The notes under the pieces: model-generated | The model's input: the letters and a program-made list of their open reading frames with translations, nothing else | The model's database searches: none | What the model was told of the DNA's origin: nothing | Part shown: one piece after another, positions 48,893 through 61,800 of the stretch | Layout of the letters: the number at the start of each line of letters is the position of its first letter | Position numbering within the stretch: the stretch's first letter is position 1 | Source of the DNA: Lutjanus erythropterus | Lineage: Eukaryota; Chordata; Actinopteri; Lutjaniformes; Lutjanidae | Reading direction: 5' to 3' | Length of the DNA: 64,000 nt | Assembly: GCA_020091685.1 (NCBI GenBank) | Contig: CM034605.1 | Coordinates: 24,582,470-24,646,469 of the forward strand | Position numbers and translations under genes: made by a program

Positions 48893-49797
48893 TTCAACTT
48901 TTAAACCCCATCTATCTCAGTTCTCAAAGGAGTCCTTATTCTTTCTGTTACCATTCATTTTTCATTCTGGTTTTGATGTTCCATACTTTGTTTCTTACCT
49001 AATAAGCAGTCAGGTAAAACTGTAAGAGGTACTATAATGTGAAGTTGCTTTTTTGTGTAATAATGCAGTAATTACATTATAATAAGTTGAGTGTTTTGGT
49101 GCTCTGCCTCAGCTCTTCAAAACCAAAACCACTCAACTGTATTATCATGTAAACACAAATACCTTTTTGACTCTATATTTTTGTGACACAATGTGAATAC
49201 AGTGTAGGCAAAAAAGCAACTTGATGTGTTGTAATGCTGTAGGATACTGTGAAGGGTCAAACCAGGGTAAATGACCAGCATCTTTATGATCAAATATTTA
49301 GTGTTTTTTTCTTTCTTTCTTTTTTTTTTTTTTTAATTTCTCCTGAATTTGCAGCTAAATTGCTCGACTTTGGTGCCAGCGTTTCTAAACAATTGCAGGG
49401 GTTCTTACAGTGTTTCCAGGTTGATTAAAAAAAATTAGTAAACTCTTGAAGATCAGTCTGAGCCATGATTACCGCTTGAGTTGCATAGATGTATTTTGTG
49501 ATAATTGTAGTCGATGTAGATTATAAGAAGGTTTTTCTATTTTAACCGAATCAGAGTTAGAATCACGTCATTGCAATATTTGCAGGATCATTTTTTTTCC
49601 ATCTGCATTGCCAAAAACTGCACATTCCTGGAGGAACGACAGTTTTACATTTATAAGGATCTCCCTCCTCATGTTTCCCGCTCAGCATTCACATGCAAAA
49701 GTTGCCAAGAGTTTACATTCTGTGTTTTATACAAGTGAAACATGCCTTTTACTACACTTCAATTCATGTTAAGAGTTGAATGTTTACAATTGATGTA

Positions 49798-49803
49798 AAT
49801 AAA
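49798..49803 (+). terminator. rdh polyadenylation signal
   Basis: Canonical AATAAA about 905 nt past the rdh stop codon, followed by 'gagtgattgtatcctttgag', a GT-rich element. It defines a 3' UTR of roughly 920 nt. Confidence 0.7.
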
Positions 49804-50289
49804 CTGGAATATTACTATAAGAGTGATTGTATCCTTTGAGATTACAGCCATCAGCAAACTAAGAGCTATAGTGCACAAAAATGTTTGATAAAGTTGAATC
49901 ATTGGACAAAACAAATTAGAAATTTGATCACAGTGTTACAGAGGAAGGGAAAGTTTGAGATTTTGGGAAATTCACATTCGCTTTTTTTTCTGTGAGTCCC
50001 CAGGCGAATCGGGTAAAAATTTTAAGCAACACTGACCATGAATTTCCCCAGTGATTACTTATATTGAGACAATTATTTTTAATATTACAAGTTTTCTAAA
50101 AGTTTAAATATGTAAACTCAGACTGATTAAACTAAAAATGTGTTTAAATTTCCCTGACAGAAATTTGAACATGGATTCAAAAATCTTGTTTTGCACAGAA
50201 AGAATCATAGAAGAATTTTTAATCACTCCATAAATCAGCAAATACCGTAAACAGCATTTAAAAGCCTGTCTTTTCTTAAGTTAGTCTTA

Positions 50290-50520
50290 TTATTACCACT
50301 GTCATGTCTGTATACATAAGAAGCTAATGCTAGCACCTGGCTAACTATCCTTAGCAAAAAGAAAAGAGGAAGCCTGGCTCTGGCCAAAGGGAGCCAAATC
50401 TGCAGTTATCCAGTCTAAATGTTTCCTCAATCCCAGTCTTTATGCTAAGCTAAGTTAGCTGTCTGGTGGCAGCCGCCTCATATTAACATACAGAGGGGTA
50501 ATCAGTTTTCTTCTCTAGCT
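50290..50520. repeat. Interspersed repeat with 'gctaagctaagttagct' motif
   Basis: The order of 'ggctaactatccttagc', 'aggaagcctggctctggcca' and 'tctttatgctaagctaagtt' follows a dispersed fish repeat. Non-coding. Confidence 0.5.
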
Positions 50521-51479
50521 GACTATCTCAGATGCAAGAAAACTTACTTCCCAAAATGTCAAACTTTTCCTTTCATTTCAAGAAACTGGGCAGCATTAAA
50601 CTCCATATTCCACATTTTTGTATATTAACATTTTTTATTATTTCATTTTATTTTACAGAGGATGGAGAAATCAGTTACATTTCAAAAGCATTAGTCCCTG
50701 CATCATCAAAGCAGTTACTGTTTTACATATACATTTGTTTGTTTGTTTTTTTTTACCAAAAGTTTATTTTTTAAACTCACTAAGTATAAAGTGCGGCAGT
50801 GATGAGACAACAGTCGAAGTTAAGGAGGATTAGAGTGCAAGAATGTCGTACGTGTGCATCTCAAAAGTCTTCTTTTCATCTCTTGCCGATCAACATATAT
50901 TATCTCAGGAAGGTTTGTCAGTCTGTGTCTTCAGACGAGTGCAGCAGAGGGAAGCAAGACAACACAGTATTTCCTCTATATGAAGATCTAGGATCCTTAA
51001 AAAGGCATCTTTAGCAACGTAGGTGATTGTCATGTAAATGACAAAAAACAGGGTTTCTGGTGAAAATATATTTGCCCGATTTTCGGCAGGGTGCAGGTTT
51101 GTGTGTGTGTGTGGGGGGGGGCAAAAACAGAATTATACATCAAAAGAAAATCATATGGCAAAAGTCCCTTTAAAAAAAAAAAAAAAAAAAAATGATTTGA
51201 CAAATTATCTGTGTGAGTTAATCATTATAAATTTATATACTTCAGACAGATAAGGGTCAAGTCTCCCATGAGAACAAAGTGAAAAGCATGATTTAAAATC
51301 GGCGTCATTCTGCATAAATTATTAACAGAACAGGAGACACAAGATGAGACATAAAAACTCACGACAAAATTAATGACTAGAGAAATGATTTAGTCTAAGC
51401 GGGTCCCTTTCTGTATCCAACCTAAAACTTTTATGTTTCTAGTAAATTTCTCAACATTTTAAATGCCCTCAACATCTTA

Positions 51480-52050
51480 AATGTCAGTGTTTCAGTAGAT
51501 GGTGGTCGACATGCCCCCAGTTTGGAAAGCAGGTTGGACAGGTGTACCAGCACAGCACAACGCAGGGATTGCTGGTCTACCGCTGCATCACTCTTTTAGT
51601 TGGTTTGTGTTACTGTGTGACTTTGTTGAATCCAAACTGACACAATAACACAAACAAACGAACCCAATCGAGGCAGCGGCAGACCGGCAGCTCCTGTGCT
51701 CTGCAAGGTAAGATTGCTTGATTTCCTAAATGAAAGCTTGTTGAGCAGCAGAGAGTGATATTTGGCTTATTTAACTGCAGTCTCTCATTGGAGAAGTCTA
51801 TCTGATGGCAAGGTAGAGCAGTGAAAATATTCTACACTTAAACTGCTATAGATTTTTTTTAGGTGGCTTAAATACTTCCTGCTGCTGACTCTGTCCACAG
51901 CAGTACATCACTTAGTTCCCTTCAGCAGCACACCTGCTGTTTCTCCAAACTGGTGGCTTGTCAGCTGCCGTCTACTGTTAATAATATACACTGACCATGA
52001 ATAAGCACCTCATATATCCCCACTTCAAATAATCCAAACTGTACTTTTAA
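51480..52050. repeat. Palindromic dispersed element, copy 4
   Basis: Left 'cagtagatggtggtcgacat' with 'cccccagtttgga' mirrors right 'gctgccgtctactgttaata', and 'catatatccccacttcaaat' marks the right end. Same family as 44919-45750 but more diverged. Confidence 0.65.
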
Positions 52051-52736
52051 ATATTTTAAATTCTATTAATTTCCCTTACCAAAGGGGAATATACCCTGAA
52101 AGCTGGCCATAAAATGTGCTATATAATATAATATCGGGTAAAACAGTTAAACAGCTTCATCAGTTCCTTCAAGGACTGAACACATACCATTCTTGGTGAA
52201 GGACACCTCATAAAAACCTTCACACACAGAGACAATAAGGACATAAAAATTAAAAAAAAAAAAACTTTTACAACACATTTGTCAGAGGCCTTCCAGTCAG
52301 TTGAAGATATTTTCCCTTTTGGATGAGGTAGGAGATTAATCTCAAGTCAGATACTGAGTAACAGGCTTAGATTGTGTAAGAATGACTATGTCTGTTTACA
52401 CTGTAGTTAGGAATTTTGTTATGTAATAGTTGTCACTCCAGTCAGTGGCGCTACTCCCTCTCAGTTACTGTACAGATGAAAGACAACAGCTAAATATTTC
52501 TGGTATGTAAATAAAGCACAGTGGTGATTCATGAGTTTTACAGAGAGGAAGGCTGCACAAACACAAAGAGAGTGTGTTTATCAGGGATTCTAGATGTTTC
52601 CACTCCGATAGAAAGTTATTTTACCTATAAATATCTGCAACAGTGGAGCACACAACATGTAATGTGTGCAATAACCGCTCGTCTTATCTAATCACAGATT
52701 CCTAGAACTGTGTCACATCACGAAACCTGGATAATC

Positions 52737-52742
52737 TTTATT
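52737..52742 (-). terminator. zfyve26: zfyve26 polyadenylation signal
   Basis: Canonical AATAAA on the minus strand only 66 nt past the zfyve26 stop codon, giving a very short 3' UTR of about 90 nt if used. Confidence 0.6.
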
Positions 52743-52807
52743 TACGGCTCATCTGTTTTTAAGTGCTGTACGTGTACTCCCTTGTTAGGCTGGCTGTGCC
52801 TTTACCT

Positions 52808-55800
52808 TCACCTGGCATTGGGTCGGCCCTGGCGCTGCTGAGATGACTTGTTGTGGTGTTCGGACAGCCACTGGCGACAGATATTCTGCATCACTGAGTC
52901 CTGTGCTCCCTCGGCGGCCTGAAGGACGTCCTGGACCAGCGGGCCGGCGCGGCTTGGGTCCAGCTTCACCGCCTGCAGGTACGCCGGTCGCAGTTTGCTG
53001 CACAGCAGGTAGGCTTTGATCTGCAGACAAACAGACGGGCCATCAATCATTTTTGACTTTCAAGATTTCAAACTGCAGCAGGTGTTGATCACTGGCGGCC
53101 CCAAGCGGCTGGTTAAGAAGGGTGAGAAGTCATCTGTCAATGGTTATATAAAACAGAGCAGTTAAAAACTAGGATTACTGTCACACAGTTGCATGACTGC
53201 ACCAACCAGTTGAGTCACAGTTTATATCCATGTCCAGACTCATATTGAAGTGAATCATTTGAAGGAATTTAATATGCAACTTGCCACTAAACTGACCTGT
53301 AACTATATTTGTCATAGCATATGAATAAGTGAGCTATATACTTAGTGAGGTCACTGTGACCTTGACCTTTGAGCACCGAAATTTAATCAGAAGCGAATAC
53401 ATGATCCCGGCTTATGCCTGGCAGATAATTACAGTTTAATACATTTAAACAAAATCCTATCCCACAAGAAACCCTAAACCACTGCACCAATAGAGTGCAA
53501 AATGACATATCAAAACATAAATTCAATGATAAGCATGATAACTTATTTATAAACACAAAGAACATAAATGAGGTAAGAAAAGGGGTACAAAAATAAAATT
53601 AAAAAAAAGAAAGTGCGGTGGCGTTTGAGAGTTATATCTATATATTTGAAATGTCTGAGGCGTCCATCTTTTCTACACGATTCTCTACCTGATTTTCTGC
53701 CAAATCATGTAGAAGTTTTGGACACAGCTCTTGTAGTGTAATTTTTCTAGGCTCAGATGATGCATAAGATCTCAGAAGTTAGAAGGAAATCATACTTGCA
53801 TTGGCTGACTCAGAGATCCCGCTGTACCGTGGCAAATATTGCTATGATGGCAAGAGGCTCTATGGATATTGTCAGAAAAGAATTTGAATATAGGCAGCCA
53901 AAAAACTGAGTTACACATCTTTCTGGGGCTCTGTAAACATTGATTTTATAAGTGCAGAGGATTATTCTTCCAGGCAGGGAGCCAGATGACAGGAACAAGC
54001 TTCACAGGAAAAGTGATATGATTGGTAAGAGGGAGAAATATGAGGAAAGAGTAAGAAGAACAGCTGGCACTCAACCAAAGCGACCTGGGGATTTCTGTAT
54101 TTAGAAAAAATGGCCTCTGGCAAGAAAAGAACTAATATTGACAGCCAGAATAATAAAGAAGAATAAAGTCCTATGCAGTCATTTTTATATTACCTTGCTT
54201 TCTGTGCTCTTGGTCTCCAGAATGAGACTTTCCAGCTCCTTGGCCTGAATCAGATGAAGGACAACAGGGACAGAAGATATAGAGCCAAGTTATTATCATG
54301 ATATGTTATAGAAGTGCACTGGATCATCTACTGTCTCAAAAAGATTTCTCTCGCTCACATCAGCCGGTCCTTTATCTGCAACGGAGACACAGCTGAGGAT
54401 GAGGGCATCGCAGTCGTTTTTGGTGGCCGTGCCCGACTCGCCGACACATTTGAGCAGCTGCCGCACGGCTCCGTACTGCCTCTGCCGGACGAGCCTTTGG
54501 CCGGCTCGCACATAGACCGCCTGAGCCTCCAGCTGAAAGTCCTGAGGCAGGAAGAGACGGAGACGGAGATGGCAGGAAGTTACTACGTAATTTCACATAT
54601 TTGTGTTGTTTCTGTATCACATTTTATCGGTTAATGAAAGTGTACTCTTTTTCCTGTTTTTGTTGTCTAAATCAAGATTGTAAAATTAAATTAATTGTTT
54701 TACATTACATCTGGACAGGGAGATGTGTTTTTGCTCTCATCACAGCAGGATATTTCAAAAGGTCATGAATGGATTTAGACAATTTCTGGGAAAAATCTGT
54801 CATAGGATAAGAAAGAACTGATTAACTCCTGCTCATGATCCTGCTAATTCAAATCAGGTACGACTGCGTCAGTTTTGTCTCAGAAAATGATTTTCTCAAG
54901 CGCTTTAAACCTTCCTGGGGAATAAGGCAAACGATTCTGGCATTCCAGATTACTTTTTAAATTCTATAATGAGCAGAAAACATCTGTCAGATCAGTTGAG
55001 ATTCAAATGTTTTGTGCAGCAGGTCATCTGTGCAGTCTTACTAAAATATAATGAGTGAAAACAGAGGCTGCTGTACTCACAGCAGTGCATTATAGATGAT
55101 ATTTTAAAGTCACAGAATAATTTAAATCCACCCTCACTGCATCAAACTAGAAACTAAATGTGGTTGGCACTTGAAAAATGGACAGACAACCCAAAAAAAC
55201 CAATGCCTATGGCCACGGTTTTCACTGGCATAGAGGCTGAAAAACAGGGCAAAAATCCTCTCATATACAACATACCTGTATGACTCTATATGCAATGCCA
55301 AAACCCTCTTCTATGTTTTTTCCTCCAAGCATCACCTGCAAAAATACAGATTCAAGACATATCAAGGGTTTTAACACATGAGGTAGCAGGCCATTTAAAA
55401 CAAACTTAATCTATTCAGTGGTTCATAAAGTTTGAAATACCAGAGGTTAAGAACTAGGAAAAGCACAACAGGAGGCTCACCTTGCAGGCAACCTCAACTT
55501 TCATGGGGCTTCCTCCAAACAGTGTAGGCGGTGAGCTGGATCCAGGGTGCTTGGAGGAAGGTGTACTGGTCTGTGGAGCTTTGGAGGAGGAAGCCGTCTC
55601 ACATCGGTGGAGGAAACGGGTCACTTCCAGCTGAAGCTCAATCGTATTTATGTGCCTAACAAAAACAGGACGGGAGAGGTCCACACTTTTAATAATCTTT
55701 TTTCTGAATTCTGCTAGAGGCAAAAGTGTGGATTTATTTCCATCCTGTTCACTGAAATAAGGATATTAAATAACCTGGACACGTCACTGGATGACATCAT

Positions 55801-58800
55801 CTTCCTGAATGAGTTGACCTGAGACTTTCTCCTCCCAGCACCCCGACCCTGCTGCTCCTGCAGGTACGTCCTCAGGTGCTCTTTGGCTCGAACCAACCAG
55901 CGCTGCATGAGGTCAAAGACAGGGTCAACTTTCTCACATGAGCAGGAAAGTTTTTGTCAACTCCATAACTGACGAAAAAAAGAGAGACGTACCTGCTGTT
56001 CTCCCAGCTGAAGGTACGAACTGGCTCCATGTGTGAAGAATCGGATACAGGTCATTGCTGCACGTACGTGATCCTGTAGAGGTAATTTCACATATTACTA
56101 AAAACATATTATTTAATTATCTATAAAAAAAAATCTAACAACATCATTCAATGCAAAAACAGAAACTTACAACAAAGAAAACAGCCTTTAGAGCCAGAAT
56201 ATTTTCACATCTAACACTAAATTGAGGATTTATTTTGAACAAACCAGGGTTGTTGATTTCTAAAACAGACTAACCAAGAGGTTTTTTTTTTATGTATGTT
56301 TTACAGCAAGTTAACAAGGCAGTTAGGCTTGTCTTAGTTCAGTAAAACAGAGCAACTTGGATTCAGAGGGTGTACTGTTTTCTGTTATAATATAAGATAT
56401 AAACATATTAAGTCCCCAATTGTACTCGGGGTCAGGACCCCTCCAGCTTCCTATAGCTTCCTTTTCTTCCTTTCCCCTGCAAAATAGCATAGTTTGACCT
56501 TTTTTGGCCTCAGACATTTCTTCAGATTGAGGGTTTGTAAAGAAAAAATATGTTGGTAACCTCTAATTTAGTCTATAATCTGTAATTATACATGTCTTTA
56601 CCTCTAGGCCAATAGAAAACCCCTTTTGGGACATTTATAGAGTACTAGATAACAAGTCATGATTTTGAGAAAGTTTAACCATTTATGACACGCAGGATCT
56701 ATTTTCACTATAGCAGAAATGGGCTTTCTCACGTATTTAAAGCCCTGTCTCAGTTAAAAAAAAAAGAGACTCATTTGTGTGCTAATGGTTGGCTAAGGTA
56801 CAGACCATGTACCGCTGATTCCTGGTATTTCAATCAAACCAGGAAACTCACCGCTCTTTTTCCCCCCTTTCAAATGGTGATTTAAATCTAAAAAACATCA
56901 GAGACTAACCATCATGAACTGCTGGAGCTGGTACAGAGTGTTGTAGTATCCCCGCCGCTGCAGGAACTGGCACGAGGCGATGAGGTAGCGGCTGCATGCC
57001 TCCAGGCCGGGGTCAAGTTTTTCCAGTATCCCCTGCAGCGTGCCAAGACGGCTCCGTTCCAGACTGGGCTGTAACACACCCTCTAGAAACACCTCATCCG
57101 GACAGTCCTGAGCCATGATCAAGTAGAAAAACTAGCATCAAACTTGGGCGAAAAGAGAAGCAATGACATGTGCAGCAGCTGTTTCAGACAAATTATATCC
57201 TACTTAAATGTATGTCTTAGAAGAGGAAGATGCAGTCATATTTGGTGGTTTATTCAGTTTCTGTACTTGAGTGATACTCAATAAGCTGCTACTTTTTTGT
57301 TTCTATGGTCCACACACTGTACTCAAGTGTACTTTCTTACCATTTTGCCTGATTTACAGTGAACCAAGGTTAGGATAAAGTCAAATGGACCTTGTTTACT
57401 GGACAGAGTTCGGGTAACCCGATTTCCTGCCAGATTCAAAATCTTGGCAACAGACGGGTGTCAAGTCATTTCTGAAGTTGGGTCAGATGATCCTCTGACT
57501 CCAGACAAACTACACCACAAAAGAATATTGAGATTTCTATTTTAAGACACACACCTGTTGCCATTTATTCTTCTGACCTGTCCAATTAAATGAAACTAAA
57601 GAACTGAAATATACTGGATGTTTATGTAACTCGTTCTGATATGTTTTAAGTCTTTTAGGAGTCGTGCATCAGCTGAATGTCTGCTTGTAAACTGAAAAAA
57701 ACCAAGCCTCACCTTGTTGAGCAGGTATGTTAGGGCCTCCGTCATGCAGTCGTGACGTATATGGAAGCTGATCAGAGCCAGGTGAGTGCCATACGTGTTC
57801 AGGTAGTAGAGACACTCCTGGTGGAGGCTGCCGCTTGGTGTTGGACCCTCCGCTCGATCCACAGGACCGGCCTCGCTCAGGGCGTCCTCCAGCTCCCGCA
57901 GAGACGCCAAGATGTCCTCACCAAAAGACTGACAAGAACATGAAGAGCATCGCTCAAAGGGGGAATGTAATTCTACACACTTTAATATAATAAAACAGAA
58001 AAGTGAATGACCCAGGGTTTCCCATCTTACACTGTATATTAAATGATCGACTGACACGCTACAGATAATAAGTGTAGAGTTTCACTGTCCTCAAAGTGAA
58101 ACAAATAAGAAAAGAACGAAATGAAAAGATGAGAGCACATTTAAAGATTTTTTTTTTTTAACGTAGAATTATTAAATGCTGAATTCAGATTGGTCAGTTA
58201 CAGTATTTAAATGTTATTATTATTTCTCTATACCAGGTCGTTATCATGTATAACAGACCGTTGCTATGGATACTTTTATGATAATAGACTCTGGAGGAGC
58301 AATAAAATCATTTTTAAATCAACAAAATCATTCTTAAATCACTATTTTGTCTCAAATTGTTGATTTATTTTGATAAGTTGCCGTGTAGTAAGCAGGATAA
58401 TCCCCTTCAGGATGATCTCTGCATCATCCTATGAGGGTTTATTTCTTAATAATGACCTGCTCACTGTACATTAGCCCTTAACTTGTCCATTTTAGACATA
58501 CGATGGAAGAAAGGCACAGAAATTTAGTACACTTAATGTTAATAACTAACCTATAGATGTTCCCTCGAGAGTACAAGTTTGAAACATTTAAATAATACAT
58601 TACACTTTAACTAAACACATTAGATTGAACTAAATCTACTGTAGATTAAAATTTTATGATATTTAATCAACTAAAACCGAACTAAACCTAAAACAATTCA
58701 ATTGACTAAAACTAAATGGCATGTTAGACAAAAGACTAAGACTAAAACTAGATCAAAATTTGCTGTTAAAATTGACACTGGGTTGAACAGGTGTCACAGG

Positions 58801-61800
58801 TGCTATTAATAGTTCCTCAGAAGAATACATAACCATAACTACTTAATTAAACTCTCTCTCTGGAAACACCCACGCAGTCTTGTCCAACAGAAACCACACA
58901 CGCCAGAGTAAGTGCCGCACATTCCTCTGGATGTGAAGGAGCCAAGAAGCCCCTGGCACTGAACAATACGCGGGAGATTCCTGTGGTGTCATGTACCACA
59001 GGGGGAGGAAGGGGGGGTGAAGAAGTCTGGCACATTCTGTACAGTATGACTCCGCAGTACGCAAACCTGAATTCTACTCTTATAAGAAAGATGTTAATTT
59101 TCTTGCCGTCTATGAAAGGTAATTACAGAAGCCCCATACATATATTTCTCCCTTTATTTCATACCAGATAGCAATGACTTCTGGACATGTTTAGGTTGTA
59201 GTTGTGATTTATGTTTATTTATAAGTTAAGAGCACACAATCACACTTTTAATGTGAGCTACTGATGTTTTATACTTGCAGCTACAGTGAATATAAAAATC
59301 CCCACCTACGGCACGACCACATTCTTGCACCACTAATAAATCCTTTGCAAAAAAGTTTGAAAACTTGCCAAATACTTCCGCCTTCAAAGACCAGAGTGCC
59401 GTCAGAAGAGTTGATATAGATATTAGCATTTGAAAATGATGGAGTGGCTGATGTTAAATATATGCAAGCTCAGGAAAGTATAACTTATTTACAGTGTAAT
59501 GCTCATGCAGGATAAATTAAATAAGAAATAAAGCAATAAAGCTTAATAAAAACGTAATAACATATACGATGTAATTCATTATCTGATATTTTAATGACAA
59601 AAAACAGGAATTATGAGAAGAAATTACAGGTGAAATATTAATTAATCCATTAACAGTAATACTATCTATTATTTAAATATGTTTTCAATAATATAAAATA
59701 AAAAAAGTTTAAAAAGAGAAAAAAAATGGATTCACACATTGAATTAAAAACATTCATTTAAAAAAAAGCTATTTCCTTCCATTTGCATTTGTATTTCCCT
59801 GCTGCTTTTCCTATTAGCTAACCGATTTGCTCGATCATTTAGCTTCTCTGTGACACTTGGGGTGCACCGCTCTAACCATTTCAAGCGCTTGTTACATCTC
59901 ACGGCTAATTTGCCTTGTTTTACTGCATTTTACCAGCGATGAGACATTACGTGTCACAAAAAGACTAAAGGCAAGCTAAATTTGCTAATGAGCAAACTGA
60001 AGTCTGTTTATTGAAGTCTAAAGAGGAATAAATACATTTGTAAACTAGTTTATTAATGCCATTTTGCTGTAAACTTAGTTATCAATTAATGAAAATGCTT
60101 AATTACTATTTCTATGACACTTGTGGTCATCCATTGGATACAGCCCAGCACATATTTTTGTGTATGGGATATAATGGAGGTTTTGGACACTGCAGCTGTG
60201 TTGCTGGTTGAGTGAGGAATAAGACTGCTACCCTGAGGCATCTTCCTACCGTGGCCAGAGTTGGTTGTACGTTGGTCTCCAGGTGCTGGATGACCTCCTG
60301 CAGCAGTAAGGGTCCCAGGTTGAGCTGGTTGCGGTCGACCGGAGCCTTCAGGCAGCGGGCAAACTTCTCCCTCGCTCCTGAAAGGTTCCCTGCCTTGAGA
60401 GATGCCATCCCCCACGCCTGCCACACACCGCCAGGGTCCAGGCCACTCTTGGTAGACACCTAACACAGCAGCCAAAAAACAGTGATAATAGCAGCAGCAG
60501 TGGAATCTAATTTTCTGCATTTTATCTAATTCGGGTTTTAGACAACAGGTTTTCTGCACCATGATGGTCTGAATGTTCTTCTAGAGACTTTTGAACTCTG
60601 GAAAGACAAGAAAATGTGGACCAAACACTGACTTTTAGGCTAATATCCTAAAATATTTTGGCATATGATGTAGTTCTGAATAGCAGCTCAAAATATTGGC
60701 TGTCAGAAACTTAAGTATTATCTGCTGTCAAAATCAATTCTATACTGGTCAACCTACAACCTACCTACTGATCCTACAGCAGTGTGTTATGGTGAAACTA
60801 CTGATTTCAAATAATTTTCTCTTTGAATAGCCTAGGATAGACTGGTCTTCTCACTGATAAAATACACCTGACACATCAACAATCTTCAACATGTTAAAAC
60901 AGCAAACCACCAACTGCCTCACCTCCACTGCTAGCTGGTAGTGCTCCGCTTCCAACAGCTGGTTACGGAGACGTGTGACAGCCGTCGTCTCCAGGATGTC
61001 ATCCAGAGAGGGGATATATTTGTAATTGGCGGTCACAAGGATTTTAAGCACGTCTACTTTGCTGATGTAACTGTGGAAACAGAAAATAAACAGCAGCAGT
61101 GATACAAAGGAGCATGCAATGAGTATCAGCAGGTTTAGACCTGTCTGAAGTCATTTCAGCGCTTCCTGTGGTTGACAGCTCATCTCATTTGACGTCAACC
61201 AGGTCAGGCCATTGTCTTCATGGCCGCCATGCCCTCTCAGTTTGGCCTTATCCCTCCAGAGAATTAACTGCTGTGAGGCCACAGTGGCTTCAGATGATTT
61301 AGCCGTTTTCTCCTCTGCCTACTTAAAAAAAAAAGTTTTTTATAGAAACCAGAATCTTGTTGCATTATTCGTACATCGCTACACTGACTTACCTGACCCA
61401 GTGGTCTGGGAAGTGTTATGAGCCTAATGAAGTGAAAATGACCTATATAACTAGGGGTGGGTAAAAATATCGAAAAATCGATGCATCGAAATTATCCGCC
61501 CCCTAATTCAATATCGATTAAGCAAACCCTCTGAATCGATTGACCTCCTGGTCATTGGGGGCGCTGTGCGCAACATCTTTGTGTGATTCGCGTTTTAAGG
61601 ACGGAGGCTGCACGTGACCAAACAACAACAATATGTCTGCAAACTACCGCCAAGCTCTGTCCGCGCACAGAAGATAACAGAGTCCGTGGCCGTCTTCATT
61701 TGCAAGGACCTTCGACCGTACAGTGTCGTGGAAAATGAAGGTTTTAAGAAGATGGTACACACACTTGAACCACGATACGCTATACCAACACGAAAACACA

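Larger units (their letters stand above)
49830..52700. other. Spacer between rdh and the zfyve26 3' end
   Basis: No exon recognised. It holds a dispersed repeat at about 50290-50520 ('gctaatgctagcacctggct', 'gcctggctctggcca', 'atgctaagctaagttagctg'), A- and G-runs at 51105-51195, and palindromic element copy 4 at 51480-52050. Confidence 0.6.

Noticed and set aside
60086-60562. 158-codon minus-strand frame over the zfyve26 exon
   Set aside because: It is a read-through in another frame across the real exon 60250-60459, whose correct frame matches spastizin.
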